A DNA stretch of 64,000 nt. Origin: Shewanella vesiculosa. GTDB lineage: Bacteria > Pseudomonadota > Gammaproteobacteria > Enterobacterales > Shewanellaceae. Of this stretch, positions 47,794 to 56,698 are shown one piece after another. The notes under the pieces were generated by a model. That model saw only the letters and a program-made list of their open reading frames with translations, did no database searches and had not been told where the DNA came from. Location: NCBI RefSeq assembly GCF_021560015.1, contig NZ_CP073588.1, positions 496,001 through 560,000 of the forward strand, read 5' to 3'. The first letter of the stretch is position 1. Each line of letters starts with the position of its first letter. The translations under genes and the position numbers were made by a program.

Positions 47794-48345
47794 ATGACAA
47801 TTGAGTGCCTAACTCGTCGGCAGGTATTATTAGGCTTAAGCGGTGCCGCAGTGGTGACTCTGTTACCTAATACCGCCCAAGCAAGTCGTGCAACTATTGG
47901 GGTTAAAGATTTACGTTTTTATAATCTACATACCGGTGAAAGAAGTCAGGGAAGCTTTTGGGTTGATGGTCAATATCAATCAGCGACACTGACTGAGTTT
48001 GATCATGTATTACGTGATCATCGTCAAAATGTAGCCGCACCAATTGATAAACGATTATTTGAATATTTGTATAAATTGCAGGCTACGTTAGATAATCAAG
48101 ATGAAATCCATGTTATCTCCGCTTATCGTTCACCTAAAACGAACCAAATGCTCGCATCTCGAAGTAATGGCGTAGCGAAGAAAAGTTATCACATGAAAGG
48201 CATGGCAATGGATATTGCTTTACCTGGCGTAAAAACCAAACATTTGCGTGATGCAGCCGAGTCTCTTAAGTTGGGCGGTGTTGGGTTTTATCCTCGCGAT
48301 GGCTTTGTACACATTGATTGTGGTCCAGTGAGACGATGGGGTTAA
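47794..48345 (+). CDS. mepK: Murein endopeptidase MepK (YcbK, DUF882)
   Basis: A 183-residue exported zinc peptidase of the M15-like DUF882 family. A twin-arginine signal (TRRQVLLGLSGAAVV) suggests export by Tat. The metal site is in HVISAYRSPKTNQ, KSYHMKGMAMDI and GFVHIDCGPVRRWG. In E. coli MepK cleaves 3-3 cross-links, the bonds made by LdtD, which is encoded 238 bases upstream. Confidence 0.92.
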   Translation: MTIECLTRRQVLLGLSGAAVVTLLPNTAQASRATIGVKDLRFYNLHTGERSQGSFWVDGQYQSATLTEFDHVLRDHRQNVAAPIDKRLFEYLYKLQATLDNQDEIHVISAYRSPKTNQMLASRSNGVAKKSYHMKGMAMDIALPGVKTKHLRDAAESLKLGGVGFYPRDGFVHIDCGPVRRWG

Positions 48346-48694
48346 TAAGACAAATCTCATTAAATATCTGGTCAGTTCAGAGTCTCTCAGGTTTCAAAGT
48401 CCTTTAGGCATCTTTAGACGCTTTAAAAATAAGACATTCCCACCATCCATTGCGGTCAGATGCTGGAGGGTGGGTTACCCAGGAGCTTGTTACCGATAGT
48501 CACTGTTTGTTTCAATCATCTGTCTTGCCTATAGCACTTTGAACTCCCGCTGAAAGATCACATATTTAATAGGATTGGTATATCTTCTTGTGGGTTGATA
48601 ATGGCTGTGGTAATATCCGCGCGCTTTATTTGAGTCATCGTTGGTCGAGAATGATGACGCCTTCATACTTTATTAATTATTAAGTGAGTGACTA
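48346..48694 (+). promoter_or_regulatory. Upstream region of rplY with two hairpins
   Basis: No gene is visible. CCCACCATCCA pairs with TGGAGGGTGGG with one unpaired G (about 48441-48476). GTCATC (48634-48639) pairs with GATGAC (48653-48658) around a 13-base loop, about 35 bases before the rplY start. In enteric bacteria L25 is known to repress its own translation through its 5' leader, so the second hairpin may be part of such a leader; this is inference. Confidence 0.4.
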
Positions 48695-48982
48695 ATGTCT
48701 TACACAATCAACGCAGTAACCCGCACAGAAATCGGGAAAGGTTCGAGCCGCCGCCTACGTCATGCCGGTAAAGTTCCTGCAGTAATTTATGGTCCAGGTA
48801 AAGAGCCTGTATCAATCACGTTCGAACACAAAGACATCATTAACATCCAGTTAAATGAAAACTTTTACACAACTGATTTAACTATCGTTGTCGATGGTAA
48901 AGAAGTTAAAGTTCGTGCAAAGGCTATCCAACGTCACGCATTCAAGCAATTAGTTGAACATATTGACTTCATGTTTGTTTAA
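48695..48982 (+). CDS. rplY: 50S ribosomal protein L25
   Basis: A 95-residue short-form L25, as in E. coli, without the CTC extension. It shows [29 protein letters not shown] and [12 protein letters not shown]. It binds 5S rRNA in the large subunit. Single gene, followed by a terminator and convergent with tamB. Confidence 0.96.
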   Translation: MSYTINAVTRTEIGKGSSRRLRHAGKVPAVIYGPGKEPVSITFEHKDIINIQLNENFYTTDLTIVVDGKEVKVRAKAIQRHAFKQLVEHIDFMFV

Positions 48983-48993
48983 CTTTTGTTTTG

Positions 48994-49020
48994 AAAAAAG
49001 CGCCTAAGGGCGCTTTTTTT
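48994..49020. terminator. Terminator between rplY and tamB
   Basis: AAAAAAGCGCC and GGCGCTTTTTT flank a short TAAG loop, with A and T runs on both sides, so it can act in both directions. Confidence 0.85.
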
Positions 49021-49053
49021 GTGTCTGTTTTTTACAACTCTAAACCCTAAAGT

Positions 49054-50421
49054 TTAATCAATTTCGAAGCTATAGTAGATATCCAGTGATTGACTTAAGG
49101 TACTCGATACACTTTCTAAATATAATTGTGAAAATAAGTAATAGCGCACGGTCATTTCATACCCTGGGTTAAACACGCCCACACCATATTTAATCATTAA
49201 GTCTTCGCCAATATAGCCACTCACAGCTACTTTTCCATCATCATTGGTATCAAGTTGTACATTAGAAAAACCAAATTTTTCAATGAGCCCTGTCGCAGTA
49301 CTGCCAATACTATTCATTGCGCCACCATCAAATTGTGAGCCTAAACTCAGCGCTGCCCCCATCATTAATGAGTTGCTTTGTTGGTTACTTGAACTGGTAA
49401 AGCCTTTACCCGTTAAAATGTACGATAATATCTCAGCTTGTTCTTTTGCCGGATTAGAAAATAAGGTTACAACAGGGCGCATTGGTGTCCCCGTAACTCT
49501 GACACCTGCGGTTATATCGCTTTCCTTAATCTCTCTGGTTGCCTCTATATTAAGATTTGGTGATGCAGTTGGTCCAATAAATTGCACTTCACCGGTATTG
49601 ATCGTTAGGGTTTGCCCCATAAACTTATAGGTACCTTTATTGACTCTAATATCGCCAAACAACATCGGTGGTTTAAATGCTTGTTGCTGAAGTACAAGGT
49701 CACCTTCTAGCTTACCCTTGAGGCCCATGCCATCAATAGTGAGGTTTTTACCTACATTGATATTTAAGTCGGCCGTGATGGCGTAAGGGCTGGTTTTAAC
49801 CGTTTGTTGAGACACTGAATCATTGAATACCACATCATTTGATACGGCTATGCCTCCTTCAGCCAATGGGGTGATTTTTATTTGTCCTGAGGGAACATTC
49901 ACTTTGCCTTTTATTGCGAACAGTTGGTCATCAAAGGTAATATTAATATCTGGAGAGACATTTAAGATTGCCATTGGCGGTTGAATAACCGCTAAGTTAC
50001 TGCCTTTAATGTCAATATCACCACTAAATTTACCTTGTGGCCACGCTAGGGTACCTTGGGTGGTGACTTGGCCATCTCCCATATGCCACTGGCCATTGAG
50101 CTGCCCTTGCTGACCTTCAAGTGAGAGTGATAGATAGAGTTTATCAATTAATGTCGGGTTAGTTGATAAGGCCAATGCTGCATCATTGAGTTTAATATTA
50201 CCTGATAGACTAGGGTCCATAAGGGTACCGGATAACATTAATCGGCTCGATAGCATACCTTCTAAGGTTTCAAGTCTTGGGAAAAATTCTCCAAAGGGAG
50301 CGAGATTGAGCTCATTCACATTAATCGTTCCTTGTAAGGTACGATCGGGAGTGATATTAACACTTAGCTGACTTTGCCAACTGGCGATTCCGGATGAATC
50401 GAAACTTAATGAACTGGTCAC
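49054..50421 (-). CDS. tamB: TamB C-terminal part (DUF490 domain), in a separate frame
   Basis: A 455-residue frame beginning with a GTG that overlaps the stop of the preceding frame (GTGA). The C-terminal DUF490/TamB domain is evident: RVNKGTYKFMGQTLTINTGEVQFIG, then ASPNLNIEATREI, EILSYILTGKGF and the terminal GYEMTVRYYLFSQLYLES with an aromatic end that contacts TamA. There is no signal sequence, so it cannot reach the periplasm alone. Together with the upstream 843 residues it makes a normal TamB of about 1298 residues. It would need a -1 shift at the A6 run, or a seventh A in the true sequence. Confidence 0.85.
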   Translation of the reverse strand: MTSSLSFDSSGIASWQSQLSVNITPDRTLQGTINVNELNLAPFGEFFPRLETLEGMLSSRLMLSGTLMDPSLSGNIKLNDAALALSTNPTLIDKLYLSLSLEGQQGQLNGQWHMGDGQVTTQGTLAWPQGKFSGDIDIKGSNLAVIQPPMAILNVSPDINITFDDQLFAIKGKVNVPSGQIKITPLAEGGIAVSNDVVFNDSVSQQTVKTSPYAITADLNINVGKNLTIDGMGLKGKLEGDLVLQQQAFKPPMLFGDIRVNKGTYKFMGQTLTINTGEVQFIGPTASPNLNIEATREIKESDITAGVRVTGTPMRPVVTLFSNPAKEQAEILSYILTGKGFTSSSNQQSNSLMMGAALSLGSQFDGGAMNSIGSTATGLIEKFGFSNVQLDTNDDGKVAVSGYIGEDLMIKYGVGVFNPGYEMTVRYYLFSQLYLESVSSTLSQSLDIYYSFEID

Positions 50422-50427
50422 TTTTTT
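50418..50427 (-). other. A AAA AAG slippery heptamer followed by UGA inside tamB
   Basis: On the minus strand the tamB frame reads AGA AAA AAG TGA. The heptamer A AAA AAG (50421-50427) is in the phase used for -1 slippage in E. coli dnaX. Slipping back one base makes the next codons GTG ACC AGT, exactly the downstream tamB frame. A 6-bp hairpin (50385-50401) lies 19 bases beyond the heptamer, which is farther than usual for a stimulator. A simple deletion of one A gives the same appearance. Confidence 0.6.
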
Positions 50428-52949
50428 CTCTCATCAAGTGACGCTTGTAATAGCAGCTGCTGATAGTCGATGCTAATGGTGTTGTTTTTAGTACGGCTTA
50501 GCTTAATATTACCGGGCAGGAGTGTAAATTGAAGATTGGCCGTAGGCTTTTTAGCTTTAGCCCAATTAACTTGACTGGTTAACGCTGCTTCACCGCTCCA
50601 GTTGATTTTTTTAGATAAAATGGGCTCCAAGGTTTTGCCTGGGTTACCCGTAAGCGTGATATTGGCTTGGCCAGTGTGGCCCAAATTAACATCATTGATC
50701 AAACATAATTTATTGTGTGGGTGCACTAAACAGAAGCTGCTGATGCTACCTCTATGGTTAAGTTGATCCCAGTTTGCTGTAATGGGTTTATCTTGTTGCC
50801 ATTGTCCAAGGACATTACTGATACTGAACTCGGTTAAGGTGGCATTAAATTGTTGTTTATCAATATTGCTACTACTGCTAATTTGAGTATTGATGACTAA
50901 ATCACCTTGAGTATTCAGTTTACTTTGCTGTTTGCTTTGGTCGCCTTCACTGATAAAAGAAATATCTGTCAGTTTATAGCTACTCCATACAAGATTGTTA
51001 TTATGCAGCTCTATTCGATATTGGTGTTGTAAATAAGGACGATAGTTAGCGAGTAAATTGAGGTTATCAATTTTACTACCTTGGTAGCTCAACTTGTTAA
51101 TTTGTGCGTTCACATCAACGATAGGGTCTGCACTATTGCCGCTGACATCTACTTTAGCGAAGATACTACCGCGAGCGCCTGTTAGCCACTGGCTGACATC
51201 TGGCACACTCAGTTCAGCATTGATGTCCCAGATTTTATCCGCTTGACCGTTGATGATTAACTGAGCGCCAAGAGCATTGGCTTGTAAGTTTGACGCGTTA
51301 ACTGCAAAATCTTGATTTAATGAAATATCGCCCTGTAAATTCAATGGATAACCATTTAAACGTCCTGTTAAATTAGCCTGTTCAATTGCCACTTGCCATT
51401 GTTTATCCGCAAGGCTGCCCGAACTATTAAAATGGCCGCTGAATTTACTTTTGACTGGATTTTGCTGATTAATATAATCAATATATTGCAACTGGATATT
51501 GTCGCTAAGCACCTTAGCTTGCCATGTTATGTTATCTTGATATGACAGCTCTCCTGTTAGCTCCACATTGCCAGCCAGCGACTGTACCTTCAGCTTATTA
51601 ACCGTCAGTTTTTGCTTAACGTTAACAATATCAGCACTTACCGTTAAAGGTGGATGGTAAGGCGTGGTGATTTGCCCTTCAAACTGTGCCACTTGATCTT
51701 TACTATCGCCTTTGCTGGTAAAACGGCTAATGTTGCTGGTGTATAAGGGGTTACTCAGTGGCCACTGTAAAGCTGCGTCGGTCAGTGTTACTTGGTAGTC
51801 AAGCGCAGGAGACGTGAGATCGACTTTAGCGGTGAGGTTAAAATGGCTATCACCCTTAGCAATGGCGTTGATGTGTAACTGGCTTAAGTCTTCGCTAAGT
51901 TCAAGGCTAAGTTGTTGCTGTTTAAGCCCCGGTAATTCAGGCAGATTATCGACATTTGCTGTTAGTGTTAATGCGAGCGGATAGCGGTCATGCAAAGCAA
52001 TGTCACCACTAACACTGACATTACCATCATCATGCTGAATGTCGAGTTGGCTTATTCCAAGTTCAAATTGACGAAAACTGGCCGCCAATGCGATATGACT
52101 AAAATGGTCAGTTCGTTCACCCAATTTGAGCAGACTGTCTGTTGCATTAAATTGCCTAACATCGATAGGAAAAGGCATAAACACTTGTGGTAAATTCGCC
52201 AGTGGCCATGCTGTTGCTTTTGCATCAACCGTTTGTGCAGTTTGTTTACTCTCCACTGGAACATTGATTGGCTTGGTTGATGCCGGTGCAGAAGGGATAT
52301 CAACTATCAGGCCTTGGCTGGTAAATGATTCAACCATCAGGCCTGCGCTGTTCCAAATAGCTTGAGTCGACAGCTCATCGGCATGAAATGTCATGCTATT
52401 GACCGCAATATCAACCTGGGTTAATTTTGCTTGGCTGAGGTTAATGTTTATCGGTAATTCAAACTCAGTAAAAGGGGCTGGTAACTCAGTGGATTTATCC
52501 ACATCTTTTGCAGCAGGAATATTATCACTGACAATGTTCACTCCTATGCTCGAAGCCATTAGGTTTGTCACACACAACTGTTTATTCATCAGACAGGTTG
52601 GCACCCATTCCAATGTTACATTTTGAGCATTAACGCTAATGCCAGGCATTGACCATGACATGCTATGAAGGGTGAGATCGCCATTTAAGGTGCCAGAAGC
52701 GTATTCAACTTCAACATCGCTGACCAATTGGTTAACCAAGAACACCGCGGTTTTGCTGCCAAATGGCGTGCCTATGAGGACGGCAAACAACATCAATAAT
52801 GCTAAAGGCACATAAATTAAGATCCGAGTATAAAACTTAATTTGGCGCCAAATGCGTGCAGGTAAGCTAGTTGCACGGTTAGTTTTGGTATTATTATTGG
52901 GAGCGGTCGCTTGTGGCTGCTGACCTTGTTCAGAATGCTCATCTGTCAT
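50418..52949 (-). CDS. tamB: TamB N-terminal part, translocation and assembly module
   Basis: An 843-residue frame with a cytosolic head rich in Gln/Asn/Thr, one membrane anchor at about residues 40-62 (ILIYVPLALLMLFAVLIG), then GSKTAVFLVNQLV and a long beta-helical AsmA-like region rich in alternating hydrophobics. In the family, TamB spans the periplasm and with TamA helps transport phospholipids or assemble outer-membrane proteins. The frame stops at UGA in the middle of the protein, just after A AAA AAG. The start overlaps the tamA stop (ATGA). Confidence 0.9.
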   Translation of the reverse strand: MTDEHSEQGQQPQATAPNNNTKTNRATSLPARIWRQIKFYTRILIYVPLALLMLFAVLIGTPFGSKTAVFLVNQLVSDVEVEYASGTLNGDLTLHSMSWSMPGISVNAQNVTLEWVPTCLMNKQLCVTNLMASSIGVNIVSDNIPAAKDVDKSTELPAPFTEFELPININLSQAKLTQVDIAVNSMTFHADELSTQAIWNSAGLMVESFTSQGLIVDIPSAPASTKPINVPVESKQTAQTVDAKATAWPLANLPQVFMPFPIDVRQFNATDSLLKLGERTDHFSHIALAASFRQFELGISQLDIQHDDGNVSVSGDIALHDRYPLALTLTANVDNLPELPGLKQQQLSLELSEDLSQLHINAIAKGDSHFNLTAKVDLTSPALDYQVTLTDAALQWPLSNPLYTSNISRFTSKGDSKDQVAQFEGQITTPYHPPLTVSADIVNVKQKLTVNKLKVQSLAGNVELTGELSYQDNITWQAKVLSDNIQLQYIDYINQQNPVKSKFSGHFNSSGSLADKQWQVAIEQANLTGRLNGYPLNLQGDISLNQDFAVNASNLQANALGAQLIINGQADKIWDINAELSVPDVSQWLTGARGSIFAKVDVSGNSADPIVDVNAQINKLSYQGSKIDNLNLLANYRPYLQHQYRIELHNNNLVWSSYKLTDISFISEGDQSKQQSKLNTQGDLVINTQISSSSNIDKQQFNATLTEFSISNVLGQWQQDKPITANWDQLNHRGSISSFCLVHPHNKLCLINDVNLGHTGQANITLTGNPGKTLEPILSKKINWSGEAALTSQVNWAKAKKPTANLQFTLLPGNIKLSRTKNNTISIDYQQLLLQASLDERKK

Positions 52950-54793
52950 AAATCAGTCCCCATGGTTAAATGGAAACGAAACGAGCGTGCAACGGTCTCA
53001 GTTTCTTTTAAGCCAAACCCTAAGTCCATTCGGATTGGACCAATCGGCGATATCCAGTGTAAACCACCGCCAACCGATACCACGGGTTCAAACTTCTGTG
53101 TATCAAAGGCATTACCCGCATCGACAAAGGTAGCAACGCGCCAAGTAGGGGTGAGATAGTACTGATATTCTACGCTGCCGACGGCCAAAAAACGGCCACC
53201 GACCACTTGTCTCGATAAGCCGCCTTCACTGTTGGTGTAGTCAATATAGGGCCCTAATTCTTGGTAACTGTAACCCCGTATACTTTGGTCGCCACCAGCA
53301 AAATAACGCAGTGATGGGGGAATGTTGGCAATATCGTTATCATTTGCAATATTGGCGCCTAAGTCAACGCGAGCAACAAATCGATGCTTATCAAATAAGG
53401 TTTCTATCCATTTAAATCGTGCTTGTAAGCGAGTGAGACGAATAGTCGATCCTACAGATGGATCTGCATATTCAATGCTGTATGTTTGACGATAGCCAGA
53501 TTTAGGATCGAGGGTGTTGTCACCTCGAACCGTTTTAGTGAGGTTGTAACCTAATAAATAAAATCGCGGATCGTAATCAGTATCGAGTTGATTATAAAAC
53601 TCTCTCGTGGATTCAAGGGAATAACCATGCAGCCAATTACTTTTGGACCGTCGTTGACGCGTTAAGCCAATGATGTATTTTTCAGACTCTAACTGGCCAG
53701 TATTATTAAATTGACGGTTATCTGGATCATAATCTTGAGTGACACCATAGGTGTCGCGTAATAATCCTAGTTTTATTTTTAGTTGATCATCTAAAGGATG
53801 CGTTAATGGAATCGTATAGGTAGTTAAAATTTTCGGCCGTTCAGGCGACCACTCCATACTGGTTTCTTGATAATGCCCATAGCGGTTTATTTGTGGGGTA
53901 CGCCAAGTCACTCGCACGCGAGGATCGATACTTTTTTCGGTACTATTACCAATATCAGCACCTAAACCGACCTCAATAAGATGGCTAGGACGAGGACTTA
54001 GTTCAACTTTAATTGGCACAACACCGGTTTCAATCTTGTCTAATTGAGGCAATACTTTGATATTACTAAAGTAACCAGTATCTAACAAATTACGATTAAA
54101 CTCAGTCAAAAGTTGCGTGGCATAAGGCGCATCAGCACCAAAAGGGATTAATGCTTCGACAATATCGTCATTAAGCGTTGAACCTTCAAAGTCAACATCA
54201 CCAAATAAATATCGCTTACCTGAATCAAATTCGAGGTTAATTTGGGCGCTATTTAAGTCACGATTAATGCTGATTTCTGATTTTGTGTATTGACCATCAA
54301 AATATCCTCTTGCCATTGCCAGAGTGACTAATTGTGATTTAATTGAATCGTAAACCCCGTGGTTTAAGGTGTCACCAGGTTTGATTTTTAGGCTATTAAG
54401 CCATAGCGAAAAAGTATTGTCTTCAAGCATCTCTCCCTGAAAATGAATATCAACCCACTGAATAATCACTGGTTCCCCAAGGGTGATATCGAGCTTTAGC
54501 TCCCAAGGCCCATTGTCTTTTTCGTTAACGTCAATATCTAAAATAGCGTGATAGTAGCCCATAGATTCAAGCGCATCATGGGTGTTATCGTCAACTGTGA
54601 ATAAAAAAGCTCGGCGTTGAACATCATTATCTGGCAAGGTACCTAAGTGAGCTGAAATATTATTTTCAATTTGTTTGTTAACGCCATTAACGTTAATCGT
54701 TAGCCAATTATTATCAGCCAGCACAAAGCCTGACATCAATAAGGTCAACGAAAGTAATAGAAACTGACTAAATTTAAGGCGTTTTGTCGGCAA
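52946..54793 (-). CDS. tamA: TamA, Omp85-family outer membrane protein
   Basis: A 615-residue exported protein. The signal (LLLSLTLLMSGFVLADN) is followed by three POTRA-like domains (about 30-270) and a 16-strand beta-barrel. The lid-loop motif GGDQSIRGYSYQELGP is present, and the protein ends in FRFHLTMGTDL with a terminal barrel strand. It forms the TAM complex with TamB. The only available start in frame is a TTG at 54793 with a weak ribosome site; no ATG precedes the signal peptide. Confidence 0.93.
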   Translation of the reverse strand: MPTKRLKFSQFLLLSLTLLMSGFVLADNNWLTINVNGVNKQIENNISAHLGTLPDNDVQRRAFLFTVDDNTHDALESMGYYHAILDIDVNEKDNGPWELKLDITLGEPVIIQWVDIHFQGEMLEDNTFSLWLNSLKIKPGDTLNHGVYDSIKSQLVTLAMARGYFDGQYTKSEISINRDLNSAQINLEFDSGKRYLFGDVDFEGSTLNDDIVEALIPFGADAPYATQLLTEFNRNLLDTGYFSNIKVLPQLDKIETGVVPIKVELSPRPSHLIEVGLGADIGNSTEKSIDPRVRVTWRTPQINRYGHYQETSMEWSPERPKILTTYTIPLTHPLDDQLKIKLGLLRDTYGVTQDYDPDNRQFNNTGQLESEKYIIGLTRQRRSKSNWLHGYSLESTREFYNQLDTDYDPRFYLLGYNLTKTVRGDNTLDPKSGYRQTYSIEYADPSVGSTIRLTRLQARFKWIETLFDKHRFVARVDLGANIANDNDIANIPPSLRYFAGGDQSIRGYSYQELGPYIDYTNSEGGLSRQVVGGRFLAVGSVEYQYYLTPTWRVATFVDAGNAFDTQKFEPVVSVGGGLHWISPIGPIRMDLGFGLKETETVARSFRFHLTMGTDL

Positions 54794-54924
54794 ATTAAGC
54801 TAATTTTTCCAAAAGTGATCATGATGACTATTGTCGCTACAAAGTCTAAAAGTCGCAAGGATATGATTGAAATTACAACCACAAATGGTTACAAAGATAA
54901 ACCACTTTCAAGGACTTGCCTAAC

Positions 54925-55959
54925 ATGAATAAATTATATTTAACGATTGCAGTGTGTTTATGCTTAACCGCAAATATCTGTGCAGCCACAGATGATAAGC
55001 CTTTTTCAATTGCCATCCATGGCGGCGCGGGAACCATTTCTGCTGCCAGTTTAAGTCCTCAACAAGAAAAAGCTATTCGCGATAAACTCAAACAGGCTGT
55101 TGATACAGGCTATAAGGTGCTAGATAAAGGCGGTAATAGTCTTGATGCGGTTCAAGCGGCAATTAATGTGTTAGAAAATAGTCCATTTTTTAATGCTGGT
55201 GTTGGCGCGGTTTATACTTTTGACGGCGGCCATGAACTAGATGCCTCGGTAATGGATGGTAACACAATGAATGCTGGAGCCGTTGTGGGGGTTAAACACA
55301 TTAAAAACCCAATTGATTTAGCTCGAAAAGTGATGGAAAAATCACCTCATGTGATGCTATATGGTCAAGGGGCAGAGGAGTTTGCATTAACGCAACAATT
55401 TAGGTTGGTGTCTAATAGCCATTTCGACACGCCTCATCGTTATGCACAATTGCTGGATGCCAAAGCGAGCATCATTGAAGCTGAGCGCGTAAATGGTGGT
55501 GATCACCAGGCGTCAGTTGCCCAGTTACCTGCCAACTACAAATACGGCACAGTCGGCGCAGTGGCGCTTGATAAACACGGCAACCTTGCCGCCGGAACAT
55601 CAACTGGCGGCATGACGGCAAAACGTTTTGGGCGCATTGGTGACTCACCGGTTATTGGTGCTGGAACCTATGCTGAAAATGGGGTTTGCGCCATATCAGC
55701 GACGGGTCATGGCGAATATTTTATTCGCTATCAAGTGGCAGGCGATATATGCGCTAAAGTCAAATACCAACAGAAATCGATTATTCAAGCGGCCGATGAG
55801 GTCATCAATCAACGCTTGCTCTCGGCAGGGGGAACTGGAGGAGTGATAGCGATTGATCAACGTGGCAATATCGCGACACCATTTAATACCGAAGGGATGT
55901 ATCGCGCCACACGAAGTAAAGGCCAAGCTGCAACCGTTATGATTTGGCGTGACAAGTAA
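54925..55959 (+). CDS. iaaA: Periplasmic isoaspartyl peptidase / L-asparaginase (Ntn hydrolase)
   Basis: A 344-residue exported enzyme with a signal peptide (TIAVCLCLTANICAA). The mature part has FSIAIHGGAGTIS, GGNSLDAVQAAINVLENSPFFNAGVGAV, and the autocleavage site KYGTVGAVALD, whose Thr (about residue 208) becomes the N-terminal nucleophile; GGMTAKRFGRIGDSPVIGAGTYA follows. It removes isoaspartyl residues from peptides and hydrolyses asparagine. ATG 54925 has AAGGA upstream; a TTG three codons earlier is too close to that site. Divergent from tamA. Confidence 0.93.
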   Translation: MNKLYLTIAVCLCLTANICAATDDKPFSIAIHGGAGTISAASLSPQQEKAIRDKLKQAVDTGYKVLDKGGNSLDAVQAAINVLENSPFFNAGVGAVYTFDGGHELDASVMDGNTMNAGAVVGVKHIKNPIDLARKVMEKSPHVMLYGQGAEEFALTQQFRLVSNSHFDTPHRYAQLLDAKASIIEAERVNGGDHQASVAQLPANYKYGTVGAVALDKHGNLAAGTSTGGMTAKRFGRIGDSPVIGAGTYAENGVCAISATGHGEYFIRYQVAGDICAKVKYQQKSIIQAADEVINQRLLSAGGTGGVIAIDQRGNIATPFNTEGMYRATRSKGQAATVMIWRDK

Positions 55960-56204
55960 GTATTACTGCGCTGAATAGACTTAGGTTTATCAAATAAATT
56001 CATCAAGTCAGTTCATGACGTGGTTAATGCAGTGGGCTAATACCATTGATTAGTAAACCGATTAGTGCAATCGGTTATATTTTCTATCTCCTGAGCCATT
56101 ATTGACTAAACTTAATCAAGTTAGTACCCGTGAGTTGATTCCTTATGAATTGCTTGACGGGGTTTATTAAACACGTAGTTAATTAGCGTGTAATAGGGGG
56201 CAAT

Positions 56205-56621
56205 ATGGATTCAATAAAAATTAAAGATTATATGGATAAGCATCCAGTATTATTAACTGCAGATATGTCACTGGCTATTGCGGTTGAAAAACTACTCGCC
56301 AGTAATAAAAATGGTGCTCCGGTTGTTGATCATATCGGTCAATTAGTGGGCTTTCTATCTCAACAAGATTGTTTATCTGTGATGCTAAAAAGCAGTTACC
56401 ATTGCGATATGACCAGTACAGTAAAAGATTGCATGAAAAGCCCTGTATTGTCGGTGACGCCCGATGAAAGTATATTGGAATTAGCGGATCAAATGTTAGG
56501 CGCTAAACCGAAGATTTATCCTGTAGTGAGTGCAGGAAAAGTCATTGGAACGATTAATCGGACGAATGTACTTAAGGCGATGAATATTTATATGCAACAG
56601 TGTTACTTATCTCCAATATAA
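56205..56621 (+). CDS. CBS-pair domain protein (second copy)
   Basis: A 138-residue stand-alone CBS pair. The first CBS motif is YMDKHPVLLTADMSLAIAVE with GAPVVDHIGQLVGFLSQQD; the second is CMKSPVLSVTPDESILELAD with IYPVVSAGKVIGTINRTNVL. An AGGGGG site precedes the ATG. It probably binds an adenine nucleotide and regulates an unknown partner. It differs clearly from the 8627 CBS protein, so it is a distant paralogue. It lies 77 bases before hrpA and may be cotranscribed with it. Confidence 0.85.
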   Translation: MDSIKIKDYMDKHPVLLTADMSLAIAVEKLLASNKNGAPVVDHIGQLVGFLSQQDCLSVMLKSSYHCDMTSTVKDCMKSPVLSVTPDESILELADQMLGAKPKIYPVVSAGKVIGTINRTNVLKAMNIYMQQCYLSPI

Positions 56622-56698
56622 CAATCGTTAAAATCAATACCATTCTGCTGTTTTCCTTGCTAGGATCGCTTTTTTTGATGTAAGCAAGGGAATCAGAT

